This document shows, in pieces, positions 29,107 through 37,547 of a DNA stretch of 64,000 nt. Numbering within the stretch: position 1 is the stretch's first letter; every line of letters begins with the position of its first letter. The notes below the pieces were generated by a model. It searched no databases. It saw only the letters and a list, made by a program, of their open reading frames with translations, and was not told the origin of the DNA. The position numbers were made by a program, and so were the translations under genes. This DNA is from Gammaproteobacteria bacterium (GTDB taxonomy: Bacteria; Pseudomonadota; Gammaproteobacteria; Pseudomonadales; Pseudohongiellaceae). The DNA is taken from the NCBI GenBank assembly GCA_947457195.1, contig CANGUU010000001.1, positions 1 through 64,000 of the forward strand, read 5' to 3'.

Positions 29107-29664
29107 ATGAATCTCGCCAACTTCTTCACCTGCTTGCGTGTGTTGCTCATCCCGGTGTTCATGCTGGTGTACTACGGTGACTTCGCCGGTCATCACCTGC
29201 TCGCCTCGGCCATCTTCATCGTGGCCTGCATTACGGACTGGCTGGATGGACACACGGCCCGACGTCTCAAGCAAACCTCACGCTTTGGCGCCTTTCTCGA
29301 TCCGGTCGCCGACAAACTGCTTGTGGCCATTTCCCTGGTCTTGCTGGCAGGTTCCTATACCTCTGCGTGGTATGTCGTGCCCGCTGCGCTGATCGTAGCG
29401 CGGGAGGTGCTTGTCTCCGCCTTGCGTGAGTGGATGGCCGAACAACAACAGCGCGACACCGTGGCGGTCGGTGTGATCGGCAAGTGGAAAACGACATTGC
29501 AGATGATCGCGCTGGGCGTCTTGCTGGCGACCGATCCGACTGGCCCGAGCTGGCTGTGGCTGCCTGGCTACGTACTAATCAACGTGGCGGCTTTTCTGGC
29601 ACTGTGGTCGATGTTTGTATACCTGCGTAAAGCGTGGCCCCTGCTGAAAATCGGCATGAAATAG
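29107..29664 (+). CDS. pgsA: CDP-diacylglycerol-glycerol-3-phosphate 3-phosphatidyltransferase
   Basis: Makes phosphatidylglycerol phosphate, the first step to anionic phospholipids, in the inner membrane. The 185-residue protein carries the CDP-alcohol phosphatidyltransferase motif DWLDGHTARRLKQTSRFG followed by AFLDPVADKLL, and several helices. The order uvrC-pgsA-tRNA is the classic gammaproteobacterial arrangement. Confidence 0.96.
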   Translation: MNLANFFTCLRVLLIPVFMLVYYGDFAGHHLLASAIFIVACITDWLDGHTARRLKQTSRFGAFLDPVADKLLVAISLVLLAGSYTSAWYVVPAALIVAREVLVSALREWMAEQQQRDTVAVGVIGKWKTTLQMIALGVLLATDPTGPSWLWLPGYVLINVAAFLALWSMFVYLRKAWPLLKIGMK

Positions 29665-29666
29665 GG

Positions 29667-29694
29667 TTGACATACCTTCGTCAAATATTAGAAT
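29667..29694 (+). promoter_or_regulatory. Sigma70-type promoter of the tRNA-Gly/tRNA-Cys pair
   Basis: TTGACA (29667-29672), 16-base spacer, TAGAAT (29689-29694), followed by a GC-rich start region, 41 bases before tRNA-Gly. The -35 is perfect and the -10 matches five of six, as expected for a stable-RNA promoter. Confidence 0.75.
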
Positions 29695-29734
29695 GCAGGC
29701 CTCTTTCGAGAGCCACGCATTAAGGCTGCAAAAC

Positions 29735-29810
<76 letters not shown>

Positions 29811-29951
29811 GTCTGTCCTTCAAAGGTCCACGATCGATTCTTGCAACACCGATGCCGTCTGCGGCTTCAGTGAATCGTCGAAGCATCGTTTATCGTGGAA
29901 TGCGCCAGGTCTGCCGGGCACAACCGGTACGACCATCCGAAGCAAGTGTTA

Positions 29952-30025
29952 GGCTGGATGGCAGAGTGGCCATGCAGTGGACTGCAACTCCACGTACGCC
30001 GGTTCGATTCCGACTCCAGCCTCCA
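29952..30025 (+). tRNA. tRNA-Cys (GCA)
   Basis: A 74-base tRNA with encoded CCA. The acceptor GGCTGGA pairs with TCCAGCC, the discriminator base is T as required for cysteine, and loop CTGCAAC gives anticodon GCA at 29984-29986. It stands 141 bases after tRNA-Gly, probably on the same transcript. The expected next gene, tRNA-Leu(UAA), is 17.5 kb away. Confidence 0.97.
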
Positions 30026-30246
30026 TTTCCCCCAGCAGTGCGTTGAGCAGCTCGCCTGACGAGGGCTACCCTCGCCATCGACACCTCTGTCGTCGCCTTC
30101 CCACGACTTGTGTGGGCTCGGACTGCACTTGCCCATCATCGATTGCTCGACTGACTCGCCCGATGCCTGCGCATGGGCTACTCCCTAAAAGCGTTTTCAT
30201 CATTTTGATTTCCCGCTTTGCGTCGTGCCGGGTCTTTGGATATTTG

Positions 30247-30275
30247 TTGACAAATAAATTACGGATCAGTAAAAA
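30247..30275 (+). promoter_or_regulatory. Candidate promoter of the catabolic block
   Basis: TTGACA (30247-30252), 17-base spacer, TAAAAA (30270-30275). The -35 is perfect, the -10 matches four of six. A second possible -10, CATAAT, lies inside the nearby operator-like site at 30303-30317. Confidence 0.5.
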
Positions 30276-30302
30276 CCATTTTGTTCGCGATAAAGAAAAA
30301 AT

Positions 30303-30317
30303 GTTCATAATGCGAAC
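30303..30317. promoter_or_regulatory. Candidate IclR-family operator (left)
   Basis: The 15-mer GTTCATAATGCGAAC has GTTC and GAAC arms seven bases apart. It has the same length and outer arms as the perfect repeat in front of the IclR gene (44480-44494) and resembles the GTTCGATAATCGCAC type of site known for the PcaR/PobR group. It lies about 130 bases before the first gene of the block. Confidence 0.55.
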
Positions 30318-30444
30318 TCAGCTAAAAACATGTCACAGGGGACAAGAAGCCAGGACTGGCTTTCTTCAAGGCGCGTCAGCAGCAGACATCTGACAGCGTG
30401 CCCCGTGTAGCTGCGGTCTTCATCGACTGACCAAGGGGATTTCT

Positions 30445-31272
30445 GTGAAGTTTTTAATCAATTCCGCTTTTTTTTGCCCGCTGGTGCTGGGTTCCTGCTC
30501 GATCCTTTTCAGTTCCCCCGCTGCCTCGCAGTTTGACATCTCGGGTAACTGGCGCGCGCTTGTCCACGAAGATCAGCCCGAACGCGGCCCCGGGCCGGAC
30601 ATCATGGAATTCGTCGGGCTGCCAATAAACGATGCGGCACGACTGGCAGGTATGGCTTGGGACCCAGCGCAATTGGCCATGCCTGAATTCCAGTGCCGCC
30701 CCCATCCTGCCGACTATGGATCGAGACACTCCCACCTACGGATCTGGCAAGAAGTTGATGCTGCCAGCCAACAGACAGTCGCGTGGCGGACTCACAGAGA
30801 ATGGCAAGAACCGGAGCGAACAATCTATATGGATCAGCGAGCGCGCCCATCTTCCTACGCGGCCCATGCCTGGCAGGGTTTCTCACTGGGTTCCTGGGAC
30901 GTCAACATGCTGAACATCCTCACGACTGACTTGAAAAGAGGTTACATCCGTCGAAACGGCATACCCCGCAGCGACGAGGCCGAGTTGCAAGAACACTACA
31001 TTCGCCACGATGAATTTCTCACCATCGTTTCCGTCGTCAAGGACCCAGACTACCTGACGGAGCCTTTCATCCGCAGCAGCAACTACGTCATCGATCCAAG
31101 ACTTGTCATTGCTCCCTATCCTTGCAGCCCAGCCGTGGAGATCGAGCGATCCCGTGGCTATGTGCCGCACTACTTGCCCGGCCAAAATCCTTTCGACGGC
31201 GAGTACGCCAACCGCTATGGCATCGATCTCGATGCTTCGCTGGGCGGTGCCCAGACAATGTACCCAAAGTAG
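30445..31272 (+). CDS. Secreted protein of unnamed family, copy 1
   Basis: 275 residues, starting at GTG after AAGGGGA. An N-terminal signal peptide (FLINSAFFCPLVLGSCSILF ... AASQ) indicates export. The mature part begins DISGNWRALVHEDQPER and carries recurring blocks: WDPAQLAMPEFQCRPHP, REWQEPERTIYMD, WQGFSLGSWD, IRRNGIPRSDEAE, TIVSVVKDPDYLTEPFIR. Roughly three in five residues match the protein at 36600-37421. The short GxW start and beta-rich pattern recall lipocalin-like folds, but I do not know a function. First gene downstream of the candidate IclR site. Confidence 0.8.
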   Translation: MKFLINSAFFCPLVLGSCSILFSSPAASQFDISGNWRALVHEDQPERGPGPDIMEFVGLPINDAARLAGMAWDPAQLAMPEFQCRPHPADYGSRHSHLRIWQEVDAASQQTVAWRTHREWQEPERTIYMDQRARPSSYAAHAWQGFSLGSWDVNMLNILTTDLKRGYIRRNGIPRSDEAELQEHYIRHDEFLTIVSVVKDPDYLTEPFIRSSNYVIDPRLVIAPYPCSPAVEIERSRGYVPHYLPGQNPFDGEYANRYGIDLDASLGGAQTMYPK

Positions 31273-31320
31273 TGCGCGGTAAACGATCCATACTCCATCC
31301 CACATTCCATGGATGAAACC

Positions 31321-32271
31321 ATGAAGCGATATTTGAAAATCATTACCCTCGGCACTTTGGCCATTGCAAGCCAGTCCGCATGGGCACAGCAAAATTTCGA
31401 CAGCGTGGAAATCGAAGTTCTGCCTGTCCGAGATGGTATTTACATGCTGGTGGGTGAGGGTGGAAACATCACGGTACAAACCGGGCCCGATGGGGTGTTG
31501 CTGGTCGACACGCAGTACGCGGAACTCGGTGAAAAGATATTGGCAAAGATCACGGAACTTTCACCGATACCAATCCGCTACATAGTGAATACTCATTCTC
31601 ATCCTGATCATGTAGGCGGGAACGCAGTTTTGGCACCCAGGGGATCGACAATCACTGGGGGCAACGTGGCGAGACTGCAGGAAGATGCAGGTGAGGGCGC
31701 ACAGGTCATCGCTTTCGAGAGCGTTCTCAACAACATGGTTGCAGAGGACTATCCGGTTGAAAGCTGGCCCAGTGAGACGTTTTTCGTTGATCGGAAGGAC
31801 ATGTATTTCAATGGCGAGGGAATAGAGGTCCTCCATCAGCCGAACGCGCATACGGACGGCGATGTCATTGTCTGGTTTCGCAAGTCCGACGTGGTGTCCA
31901 CCGGAGATGTGTTCACTACCACCATGTACCCTTTCATAGATCAGTCCAAGGGCGGCAGCATCAACGGCGTGATCGCCGCGCTCAACACCATCTTAGATAT
32001 CACGATTCCCCGAGCAAAACAGGAAGGCGGCACACTGGTCATTCCAGGTCATGGACGCCTGGCTGATGAAGCGGATGTGGTGGAATACCGCGACATGGTC
32101 ACCATCATCCGCGATCGCATCAAGTCTCTGCGTGACGGCGGCATGTCGCTCGAGGAGGTGAAGGCGGCGGCGCCAACGCGAGACTACGACTCCCGCTACG
32201 GCAGGACAGAAGGATTCTGGACCACCGAGATGTTCATCGAGGCGGTCTACGACGGCGTTCAGGCAAACTGA
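31321..32271 (+). CDS. Secreted metallo-beta-lactamase-fold hydrolase
   Basis: 316 residues with a signal peptide (MKRYLKIITLGTLAIASQSAWA). The zinc motif THSHPDHVGG (HxHxDH) is near residue 92, followed by PNAHTDGD, STGDVFTT and the late histidine in VIPGHGRLAD, so the dinuclear metal site looks complete. Substrate unknown; such periplasmic hydrolases act on lactones, esters and other compounds. I prefer ATG 31321, which follows GGATGAAACC and opens directly into the signal peptide; an ATG four codons upstream is also possible. Confidence 0.85.
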   Translation: MKRYLKIITLGTLAIASQSAWAQQNFDSVEIEVLPVRDGIYMLVGEGGNITVQTGPDGVLLVDTQYAELGEKILAKITELSPIPIRYIVNTHSHPDHVGGNAVLAPRGSTITGGNVARLQEDAGEGAQVIAFESVLNNMVAEDYPVESWPSETFFVDRKDMYFNGEGIEVLHQPNAHTDGDVIVWFRKSDVVSTGDVFTTTMYPFIDQSKGGSINGVIAALNTILDITIPRAKQEGGTLVIPGHGRLADEADVVEYRDMVTIIRDRIKSLRDGGMSLEEVKAAAPTRDYDSRYGRTEGFWTTEMFIEAVYDGVQAN

Positions 32272-32293
32272 GAAATTTCCAGAGGAAATGACC

Positions 32294-32680
32294 ATGAAAT
32301 CGGCACAGCTTTTTTTACTCTGTTTTTCCGTCCTGTCCACGCCCTTGCCGGCATTGGCGCACCACTCCTTCCCCGCCACCTACAATGTGGACGTTGAAAC
32401 AGAGCTACAGGGGGAGGTCGTGGCATTCCTCTATCGGAATCCTCACGCCACCATTCAAGTGATGGTGACCGAGAGTTCTGGTGAGAAAGTCCGGTATCTC
32501 ATCGAGTGGGCGGGGGCTGCCGCGCTTGAAGGATCCGGCGTCAGCCGGGGCACGCTCGTCCCCGGCGATATGGTGGTGATCCTGGGAAATCCTGGACGCA
32601 ACGAAGCAGACCACCGTATGCGCCTTGTCTCGATCCGCCGCCCGTCGGACGGATGGACCTGGGGTCAGGAGTACAACTGA
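32294..32680 (+). CDS. DUF6152-like exported protein
   Basis: A 128-residue exported protein with a clear signal peptide (FLLCFSVLSTPLPALA) followed by HHSFPATYNVDVETELQG, the opening typical of the family I recall as DUF6152. The rest is a small beta-rich domain (VVAFLYRNPHATIQVMV, PGDMVVILGNPGRN). Function unknown. ATG 32294 is chosen because the AGAGGA site is too close to the ATG at 32288. It sits among other exported proteins of the block. Confidence 0.75.
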   Translation: MKSAQLFLLCFSVLSTPLPALAHHSFPATYNVDVETELQGEVVAFLYRNPHATIQVMVTESSGEKVRYLIEWAGAAALEGSGVSRGTLVPGDMVVILGNPGRNEADHRMRLVSIRRPSDGWTWGQEYN

Positions 32681-32736
32681 GTCTGCACTTACCAAACAGT
32701 TTCCGGTGATTTCGCCGTTCGCATCGAGAGTTCACG

Positions 32737-33510
32737 ATGAATAACCAGTCTGCACGTCGTCGTTTCGTCCAACATTGCGCACTTTTTGTCGCGCTCGCTG
32801 CTGCAGGTGGCAGCGAGACCGTGGCGCAAGCCAACCGGGATTCCGGGAGCGCTTCGCAGCCCAAGGATGTTGCACCAGTCGATCTCGCCGGCACCTGGAT
32901 TGCCGTGGTCACCGAAGATTGGCGATGGCGCATGGTAGTGCCTGCCAAGGGTGACTATGCGAGCCTGCCATTGACACCGGAAGGCCGTCGCGTTGCAGAT
33001 GACTGGAATCCGGAAGCAGATCTGGCTTCCGGCAATGAGTGTCGCGCCTATGGTGCCGGTGGGATCATGCGTATGCCGACCCGCGTGCGTATTTCCTGGG
33101 AAGACGGGAACAGCCTGCGTCTGGAAACAGATAAAGGCCGGCAGGTACGGATGTTCCACTTTGATGCCGCGGACCTGTCGGGTGACGGTACCCTGCAAGG
33201 ATCTTCCCTCGCATCGTGGGACGATCGATCACTCAAGGTGGTCACCCGCAACATGTCAGCAGGTTATGTGAGGCGAAATGGGGTCCCCTACAGCGAGGAT
33301 GCGATCGTCACCGAGTGGTTCGATCAACACGTCAGTTTCGGGGAGCAATGGTTCACCGTCACGACCGTCGTGGAAGATCCACGCTACTTCACGCAGAAGT
33401 TCGTTGTCAGTTCCAGTTTCAAGCGACTGGCCGACGACAGTTCCTGGAATCCTGAGCCCTGCATCTCGGCGTGGGGCCCGGTAAAGGAAGGCGACAGATT
33501 TAACGATTGA
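32737..33510 (+). CDS. Secreted protein of unnamed family, divergent copy 3 (Tat-type leader)
   Basis: 257 residues. The N-terminus ARRRFVQHCALFVALAAAGG looks like a twin-arginine leader. The mature part starts LAGTWIAVVTEDWRW and keeps family blocks seen in the proteins at 30445 and 36600: SLASWDDRSLKVVTRNM, GYVRRNGVPYSEDA and FTVTTVVEDPRYFTQKFVV. It is shorter and much more divergent than those two. Function unknown. The shared pattern suggests that it works on the same substrate or surface, which is inference. Confidence 0.75.
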   Translation: MNNQSARRRFVQHCALFVALAAAGGSETVAQANRDSGSASQPKDVAPVDLAGTWIAVVTEDWRWRMVVPAKGDYASLPLTPEGRRVADDWNPEADLASGNECRAYGAGGIMRMPTRVRISWEDGNSLRLETDKGRQVRMFHFDAADLSGDGTLQGSSLASWDDRSLKVVTRNMSAGYVRRNGVPYSEDAIVTEWFDQHVSFGEQWFTVTTVVEDPRYFTQKFVVSSSFKRLADDSSWNPEPCISAWGPVKEGDRFND

Positions 33511-33555
33511 GAAGTCGACGGTTGTCGGCCCGCACCTGACTGGGGTTAATCGATC

Positions 33556-34884
33556 ATGCAAGCACGTACCCTGACCGCACTCCGAAGCTTGGCAGTGACC
33601 GGACCACTCTTGGTAGTCCTCGGCGCCTGTTCCGGTGACAGGCCCGGCGATCTGTCCCGCAACATGCAGGCTGACGAGAATGCTCTGCTGCCGGCGACCA
33701 GCCAGATCATCATCAGCAATGCGCATTTGCTGGATGGCAGTGGTACCGATATTGAAAGCGGCTTCCTTCTCATCAGCAACGGTCGAATTGCCGAGATCAG
33801 TAGTACACCGATTGTGGCCGAGGGGGCGCTGGTGATTGATGCATCGGGCAAAACGGTGATGCCCGGATATATTGAGGCTCACCGTCACATCATCGAGGGT
33901 GCTCCGGCAGAATGGATGGCGGATAAAGCACAATCCGAGATGCAAGCCTTTCTGGAAGCCGGATTCACCACGGTCTTCTCTGCCGGTGATCCACAGACCG
34001 AAATACTCGAACTCAGAAGAAGAACAGCCGCAGGCGAGATCGCAGGGCCTCGTATCATCGCCGCCGGTAGAGCGCCCTTGGCGGTCAGCGCGGCGCCAGG
34101 CGGCGAAGATGATCCTGCCAGAACAGATGTTTCACGTCCTCCGCTGCGCCCCACCGTGGCAGCGATGCCCGTCTCCGATGAGGCAACGGAGCAGCGCGTT
34201 ACAGCGATTTCCGATGCGGGGTTCGATGCGGTAAAGACGGTGATGGTCACCACGCCGGAGGGTCCAGAGATCCGGACCTTGGGTCTGATCGCACAAAAAG
34301 CAAAGGCGCTCGGTCTTCCCACGGTGACTCATGCCGTGACGGTACAAGACACATTAGCCGCTGTGGCCGCTGGTGGTGTGGCCACCTTGGTACATACGCC
34401 ACACATCGGTCAGTTGACTGCAGAAGAAGTCCGACTCATCGCAGACTCAGGCATACCGATCACCTCGACATTGGGAATCTTCGTACCTTTTTTCTCTGAC
34501 AGTAATGCGCCGATTTTTCGCGATGGTGAGGCGTTTCCTTGGGACACCATATCCAGCGCTGGTCAAGGACCCGTGAACGCGCGTCTGCTCTGGGAGGCAG
34601 GGGTGGTCTATGGTTTTGGTACCGATACGCGATTCGCGCCCTCGCTCACGCTTGAACATGAATTGAAGTCGTTGCATCTCGTGTTTTCCGAGCGCGACAT
34701 TCTGAAAATCATGGGTGAGAACGCTGCTATCAATATCAGGATGCAAGACAGGATTGGTTCGCTTCGCCCCGGTATGTATGCCGACCTGGTACTCCTCGAG
34801 GGCAACCCACTCGAGGATCTCTATGATCTACTCCAGGTCACCATGGTATTCAAGGAAGGAAAGATCATGGTGGACAAGCGCTGA
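33556..34884 (+). CDS. Amidohydrolase-family lipoprotein
   Basis: 442 residues. A lipobox (LGAC, Cys25) predicts a lipid anchor. The catalytic domain shows the composite amidohydrolase layout: opening IIISNAHLLDGSGTDIESG, metal motif EAHRH (H109, H111), a possible carboxylated lysine in FDAVKTVMV, histidines in THAVTV and VHTPHIG, the aspartate in GTDTRF and closing beta-sandwich strands (PGMYADLVLLEGNPLED). It belongs near the imidazolonepropionase/prolidase-like group. Cleavage of an amide, lactone or ester outside the cytoplasm is plausible; the substrate is unknown. Confidence 0.85.
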   Translation: MQARTLTALRSLAVTGPLLVVLGACSGDRPGDLSRNMQADENALLPATSQIIISNAHLLDGSGTDIESGFLLISNGRIAEISSTPIVAEGALVIDASGKTVMPGYIEAHRHIIEGAPAEWMADKAQSEMQAFLEAGFTTVFSAGDPQTEILELRRRTAAGEIAGPRIIAAGRAPLAVSAAPGGEDDPARTDVSRPPLRPTVAAMPVSDEATEQRVTAISDAGFDAVKTVMVTTPEGPEIRTLGLIAQKAKALGLPTVTHAVTVQDTLAAVAAGGVATLVHTPHIGQLTAEEVRLIADSGIPITSTLGIFVPFFSDSNAPIFRDGEAFPWDTISSAGQGPVNARLLWEAGVVYGFGTDTRFAPSLTLEHELKSLHLVFSERDILKIMGENAAINIRMQDRIGSLRPGMYADLVLLEGNPLEDLYDLLQVTMVFKEGKIMVDKR

Positions 34885-34921
34885 TGCTACGTGATGATTC
34901 TTTCGGAACAGGAATGCAGCC

Positions 34922-36559
34922 ATGACTGAATATCTGAAGCGTAACCCTCAGAGCCGGCGCGGTTTCGTCCGGTCCTTGGCTTTTGGATCGAGCGCCCTCT
35001 GGCTAGGGGGCTTCATGCACAGGACTTTGGCCCAGGACCAACGTCTGGCGGTTCCAGGCGCCACTGTTTCCACGACGTATGGTCAGGTTCGTGGCCTTGT
35101 GCGTGATGGAGTGCAGCAGTTCTGGGGTTTGGCCTACGGAGCCTCCACTGAAGGTGAAAACAGGTTCATGCCTCCAAAGGCACCGGGATCCTGGCGCGGT
35201 GTGCGCGATCACTTCCAGATTGGCAAACGCTGCTTTCAAGCCCCAGGCGCCGGCGAACCCGCACCGGTCGTATTGGCGATGAATCGTCTGGAGGAAGAGA
35301 GCGAGGACTGCCTGCGCTTGAATGTTTTCACCCCCGCGGCAGACAACCGGGCGAGGCCCGTGATGGTGTGGATGCATGGGGGTGGCTTTACGGCAGGGTC
35401 CGGCAATTATCTGATGTATGACGGCACCTACCTTGCCAAAAAAGAGGAGGTCGTGGTGGTCTCCGTGACTCATCGGCTCAATATTTACGGCTTTCTCCAT
35501 CTGGCGGAGCTCGGGGGCGAGAAGTGGCAACAGTCGACCAACGTCGGTTTGCAGGACCTGGTAGCAGCCCTGGCATGGGTCAGGAACAACATAGCGCAAT
35601 TCGGCGGTAACCCGGACAACGTGACTATTTTTGGCCAGTCCGGAGGGGGTGGCAAAACCACGACTCTCATGGCCACTCCGTCGGCAGCCGGTCTCTTCCA
35701 CCGCTGTATCGCCCAGAGTGGGTCAGCGATCACGGGCATCTCCGCTGGGGATGCCACGGCCGCCAGCCAGGAGTTCCTTGCCCGGCTTGGCGTCAGGGCC
35801 AGTGACATGGATCAATTGCAAAAGTTGCCTGTCGCACAAATACAGACAGCTTTTTATTCCCAGCCGGTCATTGCTCGGCTCGGCACCGGTCCGGTCATTG
35901 ACGGTTCTGTCATTCCGCGCAATCAGTGGGACCCCACCGCGCCAGCCTGGTCGGCGGATGTGCCCTTGATGGCGGGGTCGACCGAAACGGAAAATGGCTG
36001 GGTGGGCCCCCCACCGCTGGAGTTGCCCGAGGAGGAAATGCGGTCACTGTTCACCTCCCGACTGGCGAAGGATGATGCAGCCCGGGGGAGTGCGCTGCTT
36101 GCCCTTTACCGACGACTGCATCCTGAGCGGAGCAATCGCATGCTCTGGCTCACCGCGGAGTCGGATGACACCCGACGCTGGAATGCACAGCAGTTGTGTC
36201 GCCTCAAGACGGCACAGGCGGCCGCGCCTGCCTATCTTTACTTCTTCAATTGGTACTCCCCAGTTCATGACAACCGCATGGGAGCCTATCACACGCTCGA
36301 CATTCCCTTCGTGTTCAACAATGTCGATGTTGCTGCGTCCATGACCGGTGCAGCGGAGGAGCGATACCAGCTTGCCCACGTCATGAGTGCCGCCTGGGCA
36401 GCATTCGCCCGGACAGGTAACCCCGATCATCCGGATATGCCGCATTGGCCAGCCTTCAATGCCAACGACTATCCAACGATGGTGTTTGGTAGCCAAGTTG
36501 CTGTGAGGAATGACCCCAATAAAGAAGAGAGACTTGCTTTGGCAGCTATCCGCACATGA
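34922..36559 (+). CDS. Tat-exported type-B carboxylesterase
   Basis: 545 residues. A twin-arginine signal (QSRRGFVRSLAFGSSALWLG) predicts folded export. The alpha/beta-hydrolase core has the oxyanion segment MHGGGF (151-156) and the nucleophile elbow FGQSGGGG with Ser240; this replaces the commoner GESAGG and occurs in a known para-nitrobenzyl-esterase-like subgroup. The region YHTLDIPFVFNN carries the likely catalytic His, and GSTETENGW the acidic-residue region. In this block it may release a phenol or aromatic acid from an ester. Confidence 0.88.
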   Translation: MTEYLKRNPQSRRGFVRSLAFGSSALWLGGFMHRTLAQDQRLAVPGATVSTTYGQVRGLVRDGVQQFWGLAYGASTEGENRFMPPKAPGSWRGVRDHFQIGKRCFQAPGAGEPAPVVLAMNRLEEESEDCLRLNVFTPAADNRARPVMVWMHGGGFTAGSGNYLMYDGTYLAKKEEVVVVSVTHRLNIYGFLHLAELGGEKWQQSTNVGLQDLVAALAWVRNNIAQFGGNPDNVTIFGQSGGGGKTTTLMATPSAAGLFHRCIAQSGSAITGISAGDATAASQEFLARLGVRASDMDQLQKLPVAQIQTAFYSQPVIARLGTGPVIDGSVIPRNQWDPTAPAWSADVPLMAGSTETENGWVGPPPLELPEEEMRSLFTSRLAKDDAARGSALLALYRRLHPERSNRMLWLTAESDDTRRWNAQQLCRLKTAQAAAPAYLYFFNWYSPVHDNRMGAYHTLDIPFVFNNVDVAASMTGAAEERYQLAHVMSAAWAAFARTGNPDHPDMPHWPAFNANDYPTMVFGSQVAVRNDPNKEERLALAAIRT

Positions 36560-36599
36560 GGCTGTCCCTCCGTCATCACGGTGCAACGAGAAGAATTTC

Positions 36600-37421
36600 A
36601 TGAACAAGCTTCACAGCTCTTTCGGCAGGCTCGGCTTACTGTCTTTCCTGCTGGCGCTGCAGTCCCTGCCTGTTTCAGCACAGGACCTCACGGGTGGATG
36701 GGCCATCCTGATTCACGAAGACTTTCCGGAGCGCATTCCGGGACCGGACATTGCAGAGTATGCGGGTGTACCGCTCAATGCGGCGGCGCGTTACAGGGCA
36801 CTGTCCTGGGACCCTGCCCAGTTGGCCATGCCGGAATACCAATGCCGCCCACATCCATCGGACTACGGGAACCGTTTTTCCGATCTGCGGGTATGGCGGG
36901 AGGTGGATCAGGCCAGCCAAAGAACGACAGCGCTGCAGATGCGTCGGGAATGGCAGGCACCGGAGCGCACCATCTACCTGGATGGTCGTGCTCGCCCCTC
37001 CGCGCATGCCCAGCATACCTGGCAAGGATTCTCGTTGGGTGAATGGGACGGCAACATGCTGAACGTTCAGACAACGCACCTGAAAGCCTCTTATGTCAGA
37101 CGTAACGGTGTGCCACGCAGCGACCAGGCGGAGCATCAGGAGCATTACATCGTCCACGACGAGCACCTGACCATTGTGACGGTCATCAAGGATCCTCTCT
37201 ATCTTGAAGAACCTTTCATCAGGACGACCAATTACCGTCTGGATCCGAGATTTTCCATCGATCCTTACCCCTGCGAGCCCGCCGTCGAAATCGAGCGAGA
37301 CCGCGGGTTTGTTCCCCACTATCTGCCAGAGGAAAATCCCTTCCTCGAGGAGTACGCCGAGCGCTACGGACTGCGATTCGAAGATGCGATGGGGGGCGCG
37401 AGCACCATGTATCCGAAATAG
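36600..37421 (+). CDS. Secreted protein of unnamed family, copy 2
   Basis: 273 residues with a signal peptide (LGLLSFLLALQSLPVSA). It is the closest relative in the window of the protein at 30445: both share HEDxPERxPGPDI, WDPAQLAMPE, ERTIY, WQGFSLG, RRNGxPRSD, TEP/EEPFIR and the C-terminal TMYPK. It precedes the TonB-dependent receptor by 126 bases. The start is ATG 36600; upstream residues of the longer frame overlap the esterase gene and are not protein-like. Function unknown. Confidence 0.8.
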   Translation: MNKLHSSFGRLGLLSFLLALQSLPVSAQDLTGGWAILIHEDFPERIPGPDIAEYAGVPLNAAARYRALSWDPAQLAMPEYQCRPHPSDYGNRFSDLRVWREVDQASQRTTALQMRREWQAPERTIYLDGRARPSAHAQHTWQGFSLGEWDGNMLNVQTTHLKASYVRRNGVPRSDQAEHQEHYIVHDEHLTIVTVIKDPLYLEEPFIRTTNYRLDPRFSIDPYPCEPAVEIERDRGFVPHYLPEENPFLEEYAERYGLRFEDAMGGASTMYPK

Positions 37422-37547
37422 GACCAGAATCCGTTGTCCGGGTGGAACCGGAGTCCATGCGACGATCCGCCAAGAATGCACCAAGCAGTAAAGCAGTCGC
37501 ACCTGAAGGCCAACCAAAAATACTCACGATTTTCAGAGGAAAAACAT

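Larger units (their letters stand above)
30026..30444 (+). other. AT-rich leader region at the left edge of the catabolic block
   Basis: A stretch of about 420 bases without a convincing gene. After a small hairpin (CGAGGG-cta-CCCTCG, 30060-30074) the composition turns AT-rich, most strongly at 30235-30330. It contains a candidate promoter, a candidate IclR operator and a hairpin in the presumed leader (AAGAAGCCAG ... CTGGCTTTCTT, 30344-30366). No tRNA fragment or integrase remnant is visible. Confidence 0.6.

Noticed and set aside
29977-30393. Open frame of 138 codons overlapping tRNA-Cys and the AT-rich leader
   Set aside because: It begins inside the tRNA, has no ribosome-binding site or recognisable domain, and crosses the operator-like site.
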